Shown: positions 17,641 to 25,551 of the stretch, one piece after another | Numbering within the stretch: position 1 is the stretch's first letter | Layout of the letters: every line of letters begins with the position of its first letter | From: Cellvibrionales bacterium UBA1854 | Lineage (GTDB): Bacteria; Pseudomonadota; Gammaproteobacteria; Pseudomonadales; Porticoccaceae | Length of the DNA: 29,481 nucleotides | Reading direction: 5' to 3' | Assembly (NCBI GenBank): GCA_002338445.1 | Contig: DDII01000070.1 | Span: 29,776 to 59,256 of the forward strand | Notes under the pieces: model-generated | What the model saw: only the letters and a program-made list of their open reading frames with translations | Database searches by the model: none | Told to the model about the DNA's origin: nothing | Translations under genes and position numbers: made by a program

Positions 17641-18176
17641 TGTTTTAGCGAGTAATACTCTTTTAGGATTTGCTCACACCATTTAGCAATATTCTCGTCA
17701 CAAGCATGTGATTGGTTTTCGTCATCAAGTGCTAGTCCAACAAAGAAGGTCTTATCTTCATTTAGCGCCTTTGAATCATTGAAAACATAATCTTTATTAG
17801 GCCATGCTCCAATGGTGTGTGCTCCAAGTTTTCTCACCTTATGCCACAAATAACCCATTGCATCTTGAAACCAGTCGGGATAGCCGATTTGATCCCCTAA
17901 ACCATAGAGTGCGATTGTTTTTCCTTGCAAGTGTATCGAATCAATATCCTCCCAATGTTTTTCCCAGTCCTCTTGCAATTCTCCATAATCCCAAGTTGGT
18001 ATTCCAAAAATCATAAAATCATACTTGGACATTGAGTCAGTCTGATTAAAAGCAATATTATGAAGTGTCACGCAAGGATATCCGACGAGCATATTTATGT
18101 TGTCTCGGATTTTTTCTCCCGCCATTTCGGTATAACAAGTAGTACTTCCAAAAAAAAGTCCAATTTTCATATACAT
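17637..18176 (-). CDS. fldB: Long-chain flavodoxin, FldB type
   Basis: A 179-residue FMN electron carrier. The phosphate-binding loop GSTTCYTEMAGEKIRD near the N terminus, FGIPTWDYGELQEDWEKHW, the isoalloxazine-contacting ALYGLGDQIGYPDWFQDAMG and FVGLALDDENQ follow FldB of E. coli more closely than FldA (STTCYTEM and YGLGDQ). The size is that of the long-chain class. The start is ATG at 18174-18176 or the ATG two codons later; neither has a strong ribosome-binding site. It lies 48 bases after trmL and overlaps mnmC by 4. The electron acceptor is not shown by the sequence; possible clients in other bacteria include IspG, methionine synthase and radical-SAM enzymes. Confidence 0.93.
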   Translation of the reverse strand: MYMKIGLFFGSTTCYTEMAGEKIRDNINMLVGYPCVTLHNIAFNQTDSMSKYDFMIFGIPTWDYGELQEDWEKHWEDIDSIHLQGKTIALYGLGDQIGYPDWFQDAMGYLWHKVRKLGAHTIGAWPNKDYVFNDSKALNEDKTFFVGLALDDENQSHACDENIAKWCEQILKEYYSLKQ

Positions 18177-18224
18177 AGGATTATTTACTTCTAACCAATT
18201 AAAATTTGATGATAATTTAAAGAT

Positions 18225-18692
18225 TTATAATATACCGTTGATATAAGCCAGCTGACGCCAAGCTTCATAAACTACAATTGCTGCGGCATTAGACAAATTT
18301 AGACTTCTGCTGTCCGATATCATGGGTATTTTCAGTATATTCTCGACTCCAATTTCTTGGAAAATTTGCTCAGGAAGACCGCGTGTTTCAGGGCCAAATA
18401 AGAGAGCATTTCCGGGTTCATAAGCCGCATCTGAAAAGCATGTCTTCCCTTTAGTTGAGAAGCCATATATTTTTTTTTCAATATTTAATTTTTTGTATTC
18501 AGTCCAATCCGAATAAACTTTTGTCGAATAGTATTCGTCATAGTCGAGACGCGCTCGAAGCAACTTTTTGCTGTCCAAATCGAAGCCTAAAGGTTCGATT
18601 AAATGTAGCTTAAACCCCGTATTTCTGCATAACCGCATTATGTTGCCAGTGTTCGGAGGGATCTCTGGTTCATATAATACTATGTCAAGCAT
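18225..18692 (-). CDS. trmL: tRNA (cytidine/uridine-34-2'-O)-methyltransferase TrmL
   Basis: TrmL 2'-O-methylates the wobble base of leucine tRNAs (Cm34 and cmnm5Um34) using SAM. The 155-residue minimal SPOUT protein begins MLDIVLYEPEIPPNTGNIMRL and carries ALLFGPETRGLPEQI and the C-terminal knot motif KIPMISDSRSLNLSNAAAIVVYEAW. All motifs and the length agree with TrmL. It is the first gene of a minus-strand trmL-fldB-mnmC group and has a good promoter about 40 bases upstream of its start. Confidence 0.95.
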   Translation of the reverse strand: MLDIVLYEPEIPPNTGNIMRLCRNTGFKLHLIEPLGFDLDSKKLLRARLDYDEYYSTKVYSDWTEYKKLNIEKKIYGFSTKGKTCFSDAAYEPGNALLFGPETRGLPEQIFQEIGVENILKIPMISDSRSLNLSNAAAIVVYEAWRQLAYINGIL

Positions 18693-18733
18693 TGCTTATT
18701 TTCAGTTTTGGCATGTTTGACAATTGTACCCTA

Positions 18734-18762
18734 ATTATAGACGAATTGACTTAGAGCTTTAA
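18734..18762 (-). promoter_or_regulatory. Sigma-70-like promoter of trmL-fldB-mnmC
   Basis: On the minus strand a consensus -10 TATAAT (complement of 18734-18739) lies 17 bases from a weak -35 TTAAAG (complement of 18757-18762). Transcription would start near 18727, about 35 bases before the trmL ATG. Confidence 0.55.
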
Positions 18763-18814
18763 CCACGGTTTTACGAGGAGTAAAATTTAATTTTTTTATG
18801 ATGTGGCCTATTTA

Positions 18815-19166
18815 GTATGAAAGCAAATATCTCCAGCACACTCGGCATAATATTTAAGCATCACTTAAATCTTGCTGTTCCGGGTTCTATTCGATTCATA
18901 TTAGATGAACTACCGCACTTTAGTGTGAAGCCTGTTTGACTCATATTGTACTAAGATGTGTTACCTTTTTGGTTTTATCTTCGAACCCGATAGATGGAGG
19001 ACTTATCAAACTTTAGGGGGAAATACCGATAAATTTCCATCGATGGTTAATCAGTTGTAATCTATCCATAGATACTTACTTACAAAAAATTGTGACTTAT
19101 GCCAGTCCAATGGATATAGATTTACGTGAATATCTTTTTTCGAGATACCGAAAAGGAGTCATTTAA
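18815..19166 (+). pseudogene. accA: Probable decayed remnant of accA (acetyl-CoA carboxylase carboxyltransferase alpha)
   Basis: This 500-base gap (18693-19194) is the only long non-coding stretch in the window. No frame holds an intact gene, but shifting frames give fragments in the order of the AccA C terminus. VLRCVTFLVLSSNPIDGGLIK (18948-19010) resembles the ALRLT...LGLIDGIIKEP region; LGG followed by seven residues, M, three residues and L (19013-19057) matches the exact spacing of LGGAHRD...M...L; and MDIDLREYLFSRYRKGVI with TAA at 19164-19166 resembles the terminal DELL..RY.RLM. ATATCTCCA at 18828-18836 could be the ISP of YSVISPEGC. accA normally sits just upstream of tilS in pseudomonad-type genomes, which supports the reading. 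There are at least two frameshifts and several stops. The match is made by eye, so moderate confidence; the left boundary is uncertain. Confidence 0.5.
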
Positions 19167-19194
19167 ACTGTGAAAGTCTACAGGGAGATTTAAT

Positions 19195-20520
19195 CTGAAG
19201 CTGTTCGAGCTTTTTGCTGATGTAGAAAAATATTTAAGCAAGAAAGGAAGAATACTGATTGGATACAGCGGTGGTCTCGACTCCACTGTTCTACTTACGC
19301 TTGCGTCCGAATATTTTACATCAAAAAAAGTACTCGCCGTTCATATAAACCATGGGTTGTCTCCAAATGCAGAGAATTGGCAAAGTTTTGTTGTTGCTTA
19401 TTGTAAATTTTTGTCAGTTGATTATTCGGTGCAACGCGTTGAGATAATTGAGTCGGCTAATCAGGAGGCTATGGCTCGAGAGGCTCGTTTTAGTGTTTTT
19501 TCTAAGTTGTTAAAAAAAGGAGACGCATTGCTACTTGGGCATCATCTTGATGATCAGATTGAGACAGTAATATATCGTTTGCTTAGGGGCTCCGGTAACC
19601 AAGGATTATCTGGGATTCCATTTGATCGCAAGCTCCGAGAAGGAAGACTTTTTCGGCCATTTTTGACATTAACGCGAACTTGCATACATGAAATAGCAAA
19701 AGCTAGAGGTCTAAATTGGATCGAGGATGAAACTAATAAAGAAGACCGTTTTGATAGAAATTATCTTCGTAATTGCGTCATACCCCACATAAGCGCGCGA
19801 TGGCCCAGTTATCGTAAGCGGATCAAAAAAACAATAAAGTTAAGTAAAGATGGCGAGGTGCTTGCCCAATCAATATTTAAGAGTGATTTGGATAAATTAG
19901 ATTTGCAAGATGAGAGAGGTGGCTTATCGATCAATTTAGAAAAGCTAAAAACTTTGGATAAGATTCGACAAGGCAATGTAATCCGTCATTTGCCGACATT
20001 ACTTGGATATTCTCCTCCAAGTTATAACGCCTATAACGAGATTTTTTCTTCATTTCTGGGAGCGCGATTAGACGGATGTCCATTTTTAAAGTGTTGTGGA
20101 TATCAATACAGGAGGTTTCGTAATAAGATTTATGTGGTGCGGGAAAACCTTCACCAAAAAAAATTTATCAAATTCCCAATAACTTGGGATGTATCTTCTA
20201 CCCTACTTCTTCCAGATGGATCATCCCTTAAAGCGGTTGAGGTAAACTCGGGAGGGTTACATTTACCCCAAACCATGAGCTTTGATATTGAGTTCAGACG
20301 TGGAGGTGAAAAGTGCCGACCTGCGGGGAGAGGGAGAACCCAAACACTGAAGAAATTGTTTCAAGAGTATTCACTTGAGCCATGGTGGCGAAGCCACATA
20401 CCTTTGTTGTATTGCCGGGGGGTGTTAGTGGCCGTTGGAGATCTATGGATCTGTCAAGGTTGGATAGCACACTCGGGGGAACGTGGATTGAAAATAATTT
20501 GGAAACACAACTCCGAGTAG
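19195..20520 (+). CDS. tilS: tRNA(Ile)-lysidine synthase, probable CTG start
   Basis: TilS uses ATP and lysine to convert C34 of tRNA-Ile2 (CAU anticodon) to lysidine, so that it reads AUA. The PP-loop SGGLDS (residues 25-30 in this reading), VHINHGLSPNAENW, LLGHHLDDQIETV, RGSGNQGLSGI and IEDETNKEDRFDRNYLRN define the N-terminal catalytic domain. The C-terminal domain has EFRRGGEKCRPAGRGRTQTLKKLFQE and WRSHIPLLYCRG. The frame is closed by TGA at 19171-19173, and no ATG, GTG or TTG occurs before the PP-loop. CTG at 19195-19197 has GGAG at 19184-19187 seven bases upstream and gives 441 residues with a normal N terminus. The first TTG (19357) would delete the PP-loop. A seven-codon ORF (19170-19193) ends one base before this CTG. 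Confidence 0.9.
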   Translation: MKLFELFADVEKYLSKKGRILIGYSGGLDSTVLLTLASEYFTSKKVLAVHINHGLSPNAENWQSFVVAYCKFLSVDYSVQRVEIIESANQEAMAREARFSVFSKLLKKGDALLLGHHLDDQIETVIYRLLRGSGNQGLSGIPFDRKLREGRLFRPFLTLTRTCIHEIAKARGLNWIEDETNKEDRFDRNYLRNCVIPHISARWPSYRKRIKKTIKLSKDGEVLAQSIFKSDLDKLDLQDERGGLSINLEKLKTLDKIRQGNVIRHLPTLLGYSPPSYNAYNEIFSSFLGARLDGCPFLKCCGYQYRRFRNKIYVVRENLHQKKFIKFPITWDVSSTLLLPDGSSLKAVEVNSGGLHLPQTMSFDIEFRRGGEKCRPAGRGRTQTLKKLFQEYSLEPWWRSHIPLLYCRGVLVAVGDLWICQGWIAHSGERGLKIIWKHNSE

Positions 20521-20645
20521 ATACATATCGGTAATTCTGCTAACCTTTCTCCTTAATTACAGTTAACTTTATGTTGGGTTTGGGTCACGCAGTCTTTGCG
20601 TGCATCTCTCCTTGTAGCGAACCTAGTTTTTGATCCGAGTGCACT

Positions 20646-22277
20646 ATGACACGTTTTATCTTTGTCACTGGTGGCGTGGTTTCTTCTCTTGGTAAGGGAA
20701 TTGCGTCGGCATCCCTTGGTGCTTTGTTAGAAGCCCGAGGTCTACTAGTTACAATTCTTAAATTGGATCCTTATTTAAATGTAGATCCTGGGACAATGAG
20801 CCCCTATCAGCACGGCGAAGTTTACGTAACAGAGGACGGGGCCGAGACTGATTTAGATCTCGGACACTACGAACGTTTCTTGCGTTCAAAGATGACACAG
20901 TACAATAATTTCACCAGCGGACAAATTTATGAAACTATCTTGCGAAAAGAGCGCAGAGGCGACTACTTGGGAGGCACAGTACAGGTAATTCCTCATTTGA
21001 CAGACGAGATTAAGAGGAGAGTGCATTTAGGGGCAGGAAAGGCCGATATTGCTGTCGTAGAAATCGGAGGAACCGTTGGAGATATTGAGTCACAGCCTTT
21101 TTTAGAGGCTGTACGGCAATTAAAAATTGAGCTAGGTCAGAAACGCGCCCTCTTAATGCATCTGACCTTGGTTCCGTATATTGCATCAGCTGGAGAGACA
21201 AAGACGAAGCCGACTCAGCACTCGGTAAAGGAAATGAGGTCCATTGGTTTGCAACCAGATGTGCTGTTGTGTCGTTCAGAAGTGTTAATTGAGGACTCAC
21301 AAAAGCGCAAGATTTCCCTCTTTACTAATGTTGAAGAGAGGGCGGTAATACCACTAATTGATGCAAAAACCATATACTCAGTGCCGCGCATGCTTCATCA
21401 ATGGGGATTGGATCAGTATGTTTTAGATCAATTTAATATTGAGTTGCCTGATGCTGATTTATCCGAGTGGGATCGCGTAGTAGAAAATCAATTCAATGTA
21501 GATGGAGAAATTTGTATTGCTTTGGTCGGAAAATACATGGAACTTTTGGATGCATACAAATCTATAAACGAAGCGCTGACACACGCAGGTATTCAAAATA
21601 AAATTAAGGTTAGAATTCGGTATATTGATTCAGAAAATTTAGAAAAAGATCCGGGAAGCATCCAAGGAGCAGACGCAATTTTAGTGCCTGGGGGTTTTGG
21701 GACGCGGGGAATCGAAGGTAAAATTCTGGCGGTAAAAACTGCGCGTGAATCTAACATCCCTTACCTGGGTATATGTTTAGGAATGCAGGTTGCTGTAATC
21801 GAGTATGCTCGCAATGTTTGTGGATTATTTGGAGCGAACAGCTCTGAGTTTGACCCAAAGACTCCCCATGCAGTGGTGGGCTTAATTTCAGAATGGATGG
21901 ATGTTGACGGTAGTCTTGAGCGTCGAGATGGTGAATCTGATCTGGGTGGCTCCATGCGTCTGGGAGCGCAAGTTTGCCGTTTACAGGAAGGATCAAAAGC
22001 AAGACAAATTTACGCAGCGGATTTCATAATGGAGCGTCACAGGCATCGGTATGAAGTCAACAATAAATTTTTACCTAAATTAAAATCTGCAGGCCTAGTA
22101 GTGGGAGCTTTATCGGAGGATTTAAACTTAGTGGAATCGATTGAACTATCTGATCATTCGTGGTTTTTTGCAAGTCAATTTCACCCGGAGTTCACTTCAA
22201 CACCTCGTGATGGACATCCTTTGTTTACTGCTTTCGTCAAAGCAGCGGTAGATTTTTCAGAATGCAAAAAGACATGA
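20646..22277 (+). CDS. pyrG: CTP synthase
   Basis: PyrG aminates UTP to CTP with ATP and glutamine. The 543 residues comprise an N-terminal amidoligase domain (FVTGGVVSSLGKGIASASL, LKLDPYLNVDPGTMSPYQHGEV, VQVIPHLTDEI, EIGGTVGDIES, THPTQHSVKE-like TKPTQHSVKEMRS) and a C-terminal glutamine amidotransferase with VPGGFGTRG, the nucleophile in YLGICLGMQ near residue 380, and the His-Glu pair in FHPEFTSTPRDGHPLF. No clear Shine-Dalgarno sequence precedes the ATG. The 125-base gap after tilS contains a 6-bp hairpin (CACGCA/TGCGTG, 20586-20602) not followed by T residues. pyrG overlaps kdsA, as part of the conserved pyrG-kdsA-eno cluster. Confidence 0.98.
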   Translation: MTRFIFVTGGVVSSLGKGIASASLGALLEARGLLVTILKLDPYLNVDPGTMSPYQHGEVYVTEDGAETDLDLGHYERFLRSKMTQYNNFTSGQIYETILRKERRGDYLGGTVQVIPHLTDEIKRRVHLGAGKADIAVVEIGGTVGDIESQPFLEAVRQLKIELGQKRALLMHLTLVPYIASAGETKTKPTQHSVKEMRSIGLQPDVLLCRSEVLIEDSQKRKISLFTNVEERAVIPLIDAKTIYSVPRMLHQWGLDQYVLDQFNIELPDADLSEWDRVVENQFNVDGEICIALVGKYMELLDAYKSINEALTHAGIQNKIKVRIRYIDSENLEKDPGSIQGADAILVPGGFGTRGIEGKILAVKTARESNIPYLGICLGMQVAVIEYARNVCGLFGANSSEFDPKTPHAVVGLISEWMDVDGSLERRDGESDLGGSMRLGAQVCRLQEGSKARQIYAADFIMERHRHRYEVNNKFLPKLKSAGLVVGALSEDLNLVESIELSDHSWFFASQFHPEFTSTPRDGHPLFTAFVKAAVDFSECKKT

Positions 22278-23134
22278 CTCCGCGACAGGACCGAGAGGTG
22301 ATACTTGGTGATTTGCGAATTGCTAATAACTTACCCTTAGTTGTTTTTGGTGGAATGAATGTTATCGAATCTCGAGATCTTGCCATGGAAGTTGCACAAG
22401 CCTTTGTTACTGTTACGCAAAAGTTATCGATGCCGTTTGTGTTCAAAGCTTCCTTCGACAAAGCAAATCGTTCTTCAATATTTTCCTTTAGAGGCTTGGG
22501 CATGGAGACCGCACTTTCTATTTTAGAGGATATTAAACGCGATTTTGGATGTTATGTAATGACGGATGTGCATGAAATTGATCAAGTGACCGCCGCAGCC
22601 GAAGTATGCGATGTGTTGCAGTTGCCAGCATTTTTAGCAAGGCAAACCGATTTAGTAAGGGCGCTGGCAGAATCGGGAGCCGTCATTAATGTTAAAAAGC
22701 CTCAGTTTTTAAGCCCTAGTCAAATGGGTAATGTAATTGAAAAATTTAGAGAATCTGGTAACGAAAGGCTCATTGTCTGTGAGCGAGGTACTTGCTTCGG
22801 ATATGATAATTTAGTCGTTGATATGCTCGGATTTTCGACAATTAAAGAGGTTAGCGAGGGATTACCGGTTATTTTTGATGTGACGCACTCGCTGCAGTGT
22901 AGAGATGGACTTTCCGCGGTATCAGGAGGACGCAGAAGTAGCGTTATTGAGCTGGCGCGATCTGGCGTTGCAGTTGGGTTGGCGGGATTATTTTTGGAGG
23001 CTCATCCAGATCCAGATACTGCTGAGTGCGATGGACCATCTGCGCTTCCGCTAAATCTGTTATACCCGTTTTTGGAGCAGGTGCGCAAAATAGATGACCT
23101 GGTTAAAAACATGGATACATTGACAGTATATTGA
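22262..23134 (+). CDS. kdsA: 3-deoxy-D-manno-octulosonate 8-phosphate synthase
   Basis: KdsA condenses phosphoenolpyruvate with arabinose 5-phosphate to give KDO-8-phosphate for the LPS inner core. The 290 residues contain LVVFGGMNVIESRDLAM, VFKASFDKANRSSI, DVLQLPAFLARQTDLV, GAVINVKKPQFLSP, FGYDNLVVDM, DVTHSLQCRDGL, SGGRRSSV and LFLEAHPDPDTAECDGPSALPL, spanning the whole TIM barrel with normal length. The ATG at 22262 overlaps pyrG by 16 bases; an in-frame ATG at 22274 in an ATGA overlap with the pyrG stop is equally plausible and removes four residues. Its substrate PEP is made by the next gene, eno. Confidence 0.98.
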   Translation: MQKDMTPRQDREVILGDLRIANNLPLVVFGGMNVIESRDLAMEVAQAFVTVTQKLSMPFVFKASFDKANRSSIFSFRGLGMETALSILEDIKRDFGCYVMTDVHEIDQVTAAAEVCDVLQLPAFLARQTDLVRALAESGAVINVKKPQFLSPSQMGNVIEKFRESGNERLIVCERGTCFGYDNLVVDMLGFSTIKEVSEGLPVIFDVTHSLQCRDGLSAVSGGRRSSVIELARSGVAVGLAGLFLEAHPDPDTAECDGPSALPLNLLYPFLEQVRKIDDLVKNMDTLTVY

Positions 23135-23181
23135 TTGAGGTTTAACAATAATTTTGAGAAAGATTGAAGAGTGAGGTAAGC

Positions 23182-24474
23182 ATGTCTGTGATATCAGATT
23201 TACGAGCATTTGAGATGTTGGATTCACGCGGAAACCCGACAGTGATGGCGGAGGTGGAGCTCAGCTCTGGAGTGGTTTCTTCCGCTATGGCACCCTCTGG
23301 CGCCTCCACAGGTTCGCGGGAGGCAGTAGAACTTCGAGATCACGATAAAGATCGTTACATGGGAAAAGGGGTGTTGAAAGCCGTTGCTAATATTAATAAC
23401 GTGATAAAGAATACGATAGTCGGTATAAATCCTAATGCACAGTTAGATATTGATAATATGATGATCGAGTTAGATGGTAGTAAAGATAAAAGTGCTCTTG
23501 GTGCAAATGCTATATTATCAGTTTCGTTGGCCGTTGCTAAAGCCGCATCCTTGCAAAAAGGTGTGCCCTTGTATTCGCATATCAGTGATTTAAATGGCAC
23601 TCCAGGCAAATTCAATATGCCTATACCGATGATGAATATTTTAAACGGGGGTGAGCATGCAAATAACAATGTTGATATACAAGAATTTATGGTTCAACCA
23701 ATCAAAGCTGAATCTTTTGCCAGGGCTTTGCAGACGGGTGTTGAAATTTTTCACGCATTGAAAAGAGTATTGATTTCTGCTGGCTTAAATACTGCTGTTG
23801 GAGATGAGGGAGGCTTTGCTCCCGACTTGGATTCCAATTCGAGTGCTCTTTCTATTATCTCTGAAGCCGTAGCGGAGGCTGGCTATCAGTTAGGCACTGA
23901 TGTAACTTTAGCACTCGACTGTGCTGCTAGCGAATTTTACCGATCGGGCTTCTATAAACTCAAGGGAGAGGGAAAGCAATTTAGTGCGCGAGGCTTTACC
24001 GATTTTTTAGAAGAGTTATGTAAACAATTTCCAATCACTTCAATTGAGGATGGACAAGATGAGTCTGATTGGAGTGGATGGAGATATCATACAGATCAAT
24101 TGGGGAAAAAAGTCCAATTAGTCGGCGATGATTTGTTCGTTACCAATACCGAGATTTTGAGGCGCGGTATTGATAAGGGGATAGGAAATTCAATTTTGAT
24201 CAAATTTAATCAGATAGGCACCCTGAGTGAGACACTGAATGCTATTTCTATGGCGAAAGCGGCTGGCTATGGGGTAATCATTTCTCATCGTTCTGGAGAA
24301 ACAGAGGATACAACCATAGCGGATTTAGCCGTTGGCACTGCGGCCGGACAGATTAAAACTGGTTCACTGTGCCGTTCGGACCGCGTGGCTAAATATAATC
24401 GTCTTCTGCGCATTGAGGCTGAGCTTGGATGCGCAAACGCTCCATACTATGGGGGTCTTCGGTCTTGGTTTTAA
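23182..24474 (+). CDS. eno: Enolase
   Basis: Enolase interconverts 2-phosphoglycerate and phosphoenolpyruvate and is also a component of RNA degradosomes in some gammaproteobacteria. The 430-residue product has FEMLDSRGNPTVMAEV, PSGASTGSREAVELRD, GANAILSVSLAVAKAA, MMNILNGGEHANNNVDIQEF, the catalytic VGDEGGFAPD, metal ligands in ALDCAASEFY, SIEDGQDESDW and VGDDLFVTN, the catalytic lysine in LIKFNQIGT and ISHRSGETEDTTIADLAVG. EDGQDESDW has Q where L is usual (EDGLDESDW). GAGGT upstream selects the ATG at 23182; a TTG at 23164 would add six unconserved residues. Confidence 0.98.
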   Translation: MSVISDLRAFEMLDSRGNPTVMAEVELSSGVVSSAMAPSGASTGSREAVELRDHDKDRYMGKGVLKAVANINNVIKNTIVGINPNAQLDIDNMMIELDGSKDKSALGANAILSVSLAVAKAASLQKGVPLYSHISDLNGTPGKFNMPIPMMNILNGGEHANNNVDIQEFMVQPIKAESFARALQTGVEIFHALKRVLISAGLNTAVGDEGGFAPDLDSNSSALSIISEAVAEAGYQLGTDVTLALDCAASEFYRSGFYKLKGEGKQFSARGFTDFLEELCKQFPITSIEDGQDESDWSGWRYHTDQLGKKVQLVGDDLFVTNTEILRRGIDKGIGNSILIKFNQIGTLSETLNAISMAKAAGYGVIISHRSGETEDTTIADLAVGTAAGQIKTGSLCRSDRVAKYNRLLRIEAELGCANAPYYGGLRSWF

Positions 24475-24508
24475 ATCGAAGTTTTTGAGATAGCTTGCGG
24501 GGTTTAGA

Positions 24509-24814
24509 ATGTTATTAAAGTTATTTTTTTTTATTTTAACGCTTATGTTTTTCCTACTCCAAGCCAAGCTATGGTCTGGTGACGGGAGCCTTGCTCATAA
24601 GTCAGAATTAGAAAACTTGTTAACAAAACAAAATGAAGAAAATGAGCGCCTCAAAGAAAAAAATGAAGACCTAATCAATAAAATTTCACGTTTAAAAGAT
24701 GGTGTCAATAGTATTGAAGAAATCGCTCGAGAGGATTTAGGCATGATCAGACATAACGAAGTGTTTTATTTGGTTCCTGACGACGAGGGTCACAAAAACA
24801 ATGGTGATCTGTAG
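24509..24814 (+). CDS. ftsB: Cell division protein FtsB
   Basis: FtsB is a small bitopic divisome protein that forms a complex with FtsL and FtsQ. The 101 residues show an N-terminal membrane segment (about 2-20), then AKLWSGDGSLAHKSELENLL, a coiled coil with many E, K and N residues (about 30-70) and the family ending SIEEIAREDLGMIRHNEVFYLV. It follows eno after 34 bases and precedes ispD, the typical gammaproteobacterial order. The length is normal. Confidence 0.95.
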   Translation: MLLKLFFFILTLMFFLLQAKLWSGDGSLAHKSELENLLTKQNEENERLKEKNEDLINKISRLKDGVNSIEEIAREDLGMIRHNEVFYLVPDDEGHKNNGDL

Positions 24815-24837
24815 ATGGATTATCAGGATCATTTACC

Positions 24838-25551
24838 TTGGTTAAAAAACGTTATTGGTTGATTGTGCCTGCCGGGGGCATTGGTCGCCGGTTTTCGCCA
24901 AAATTACCCAAACAATTTTTCCCGCTCGGACAATCAAACGTCGCTCAACAATGCCTCTCGAGACTGTTAAAAGTGCCCCAAATAGATCGTTTAATTGTCC
25001 CATGTAAAGTTCGAGAAAAGTGGTGGTCCTCGGTACCAGCAACAAAAAATCATCGGGTTGAATTGGTCGAAGGAGGACTTGATCGCGCAGAATCTGTCCT
25101 TAGTGGTTTGCTAGCCTTGGCTAAGGACGCAACCTCTTCCGATTGGATCCTCGTGCATGATATTGTTCGGCCTTGTGTTACTGTGGGCTCGATTATGAAG
25201 TTGCGAGAAAGTGTTCATAGACATCCAATAGGTGGAATCTTAGTTTCACCTACCAGCGATACAGTCAAGTTGATTTCAGAGCATGGTCAGATTAAAACTA
25301 CCCTAGACCGTCGGTATTGCAGACTTGCACAAACACCTCAAATGTTTCGCTATGGTGAGTTATTGGAGGCGATGGAGTATGCGATCAAACATAAAAAGGC
25401 TATTACTGACGAATCTTCCGCATTAGAGCAATTGGGTAAGACCATAAAGGTGGTTGAGGGTCGTGCCGATAACATAAAGATAACTTATGCGGAAGATTTG
25501 ATTTTCGCCGATGCAATCATAAAAGAGCAAGCGAAATTAGAATGCGAATAG
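24838..25551 (+). CDS. ispD: 2-C-methyl-D-erythritol 4-phosphate cytidylyltransferase
   Basis: IspD transfers CMP from CTP to methylerythritol phosphate in the MEP isoprenoid pathway. The 237 residues carry VPAGGIGRRFSPKLPKQFFPLG (the nucleotide-binding loop with the catalytic arginine and lysine), GGLDRAESVLSGL, VHDIVRPCV, SPTSDTVK, AQTPQMFRYGELLEAM, TDESSALEQLG and VEGRADNIKITYAEDL. VHDIVRP differs from the common VHDAARP, but the aspartate and arginine remain. The start is TTG at 24838 with AGGA at 24825-24828; the frame is closed upstream by a TGA at 24805, so no ATG is available. It overlaps ispF by 10 bases. Confidence 0.95.
   Translation: MVKKRYWLIVPAGGIGRRFSPKLPKQFFPLGQSNVAQQCLSRLLKVPQIDRLIVPCKVREKWWSSVPATKNHRVELVEGGLDRAESVLSGLLALAKDATSSDWILVHDIVRPCVTVGSIMKLRESVHRHPIGGILVSPTSDTVKLISEHGQIKTTLDRRYCRLAQTPQMFRYGELLEAMEYAIKHKKAITDESSALEQLGKTIKVVEGRADNIKITYAEDLIFADAIIKEQAKLECE

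Noticed and set aside
18817..18939. 40-codon ORF in the trmL-tilS gap
   Set aside because: No ribosome-binding site and no recognisable motif; it lies inside the probable accA relic.
18980..18996. TTCGAACCC resembling the T-arm of a tRNA
   Set aside because: No T-stem pairing, acceptor stem or anticodon arm can be built around it on either strand.
18956..19060. 34-codon ORF beginning MCYLFGF
   Set aside because: Best explained as part of the accA relic, since only its second half resembles AccA and the frame changes on both sides.
20586..20602. Hairpin before pyrG as terminator or attenuator
   Set aside because: A 6-bp stem without a following T-run and without a pyrimidine-rich initiation signature; insufficient support.
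24815..24862. 15-codon ORF directly after the ftsB stop, overlapping the ispD start
   Set aside because: No good ribosome-binding site; ispD from TTG explains the region. A coupling role is possible but unsupported.
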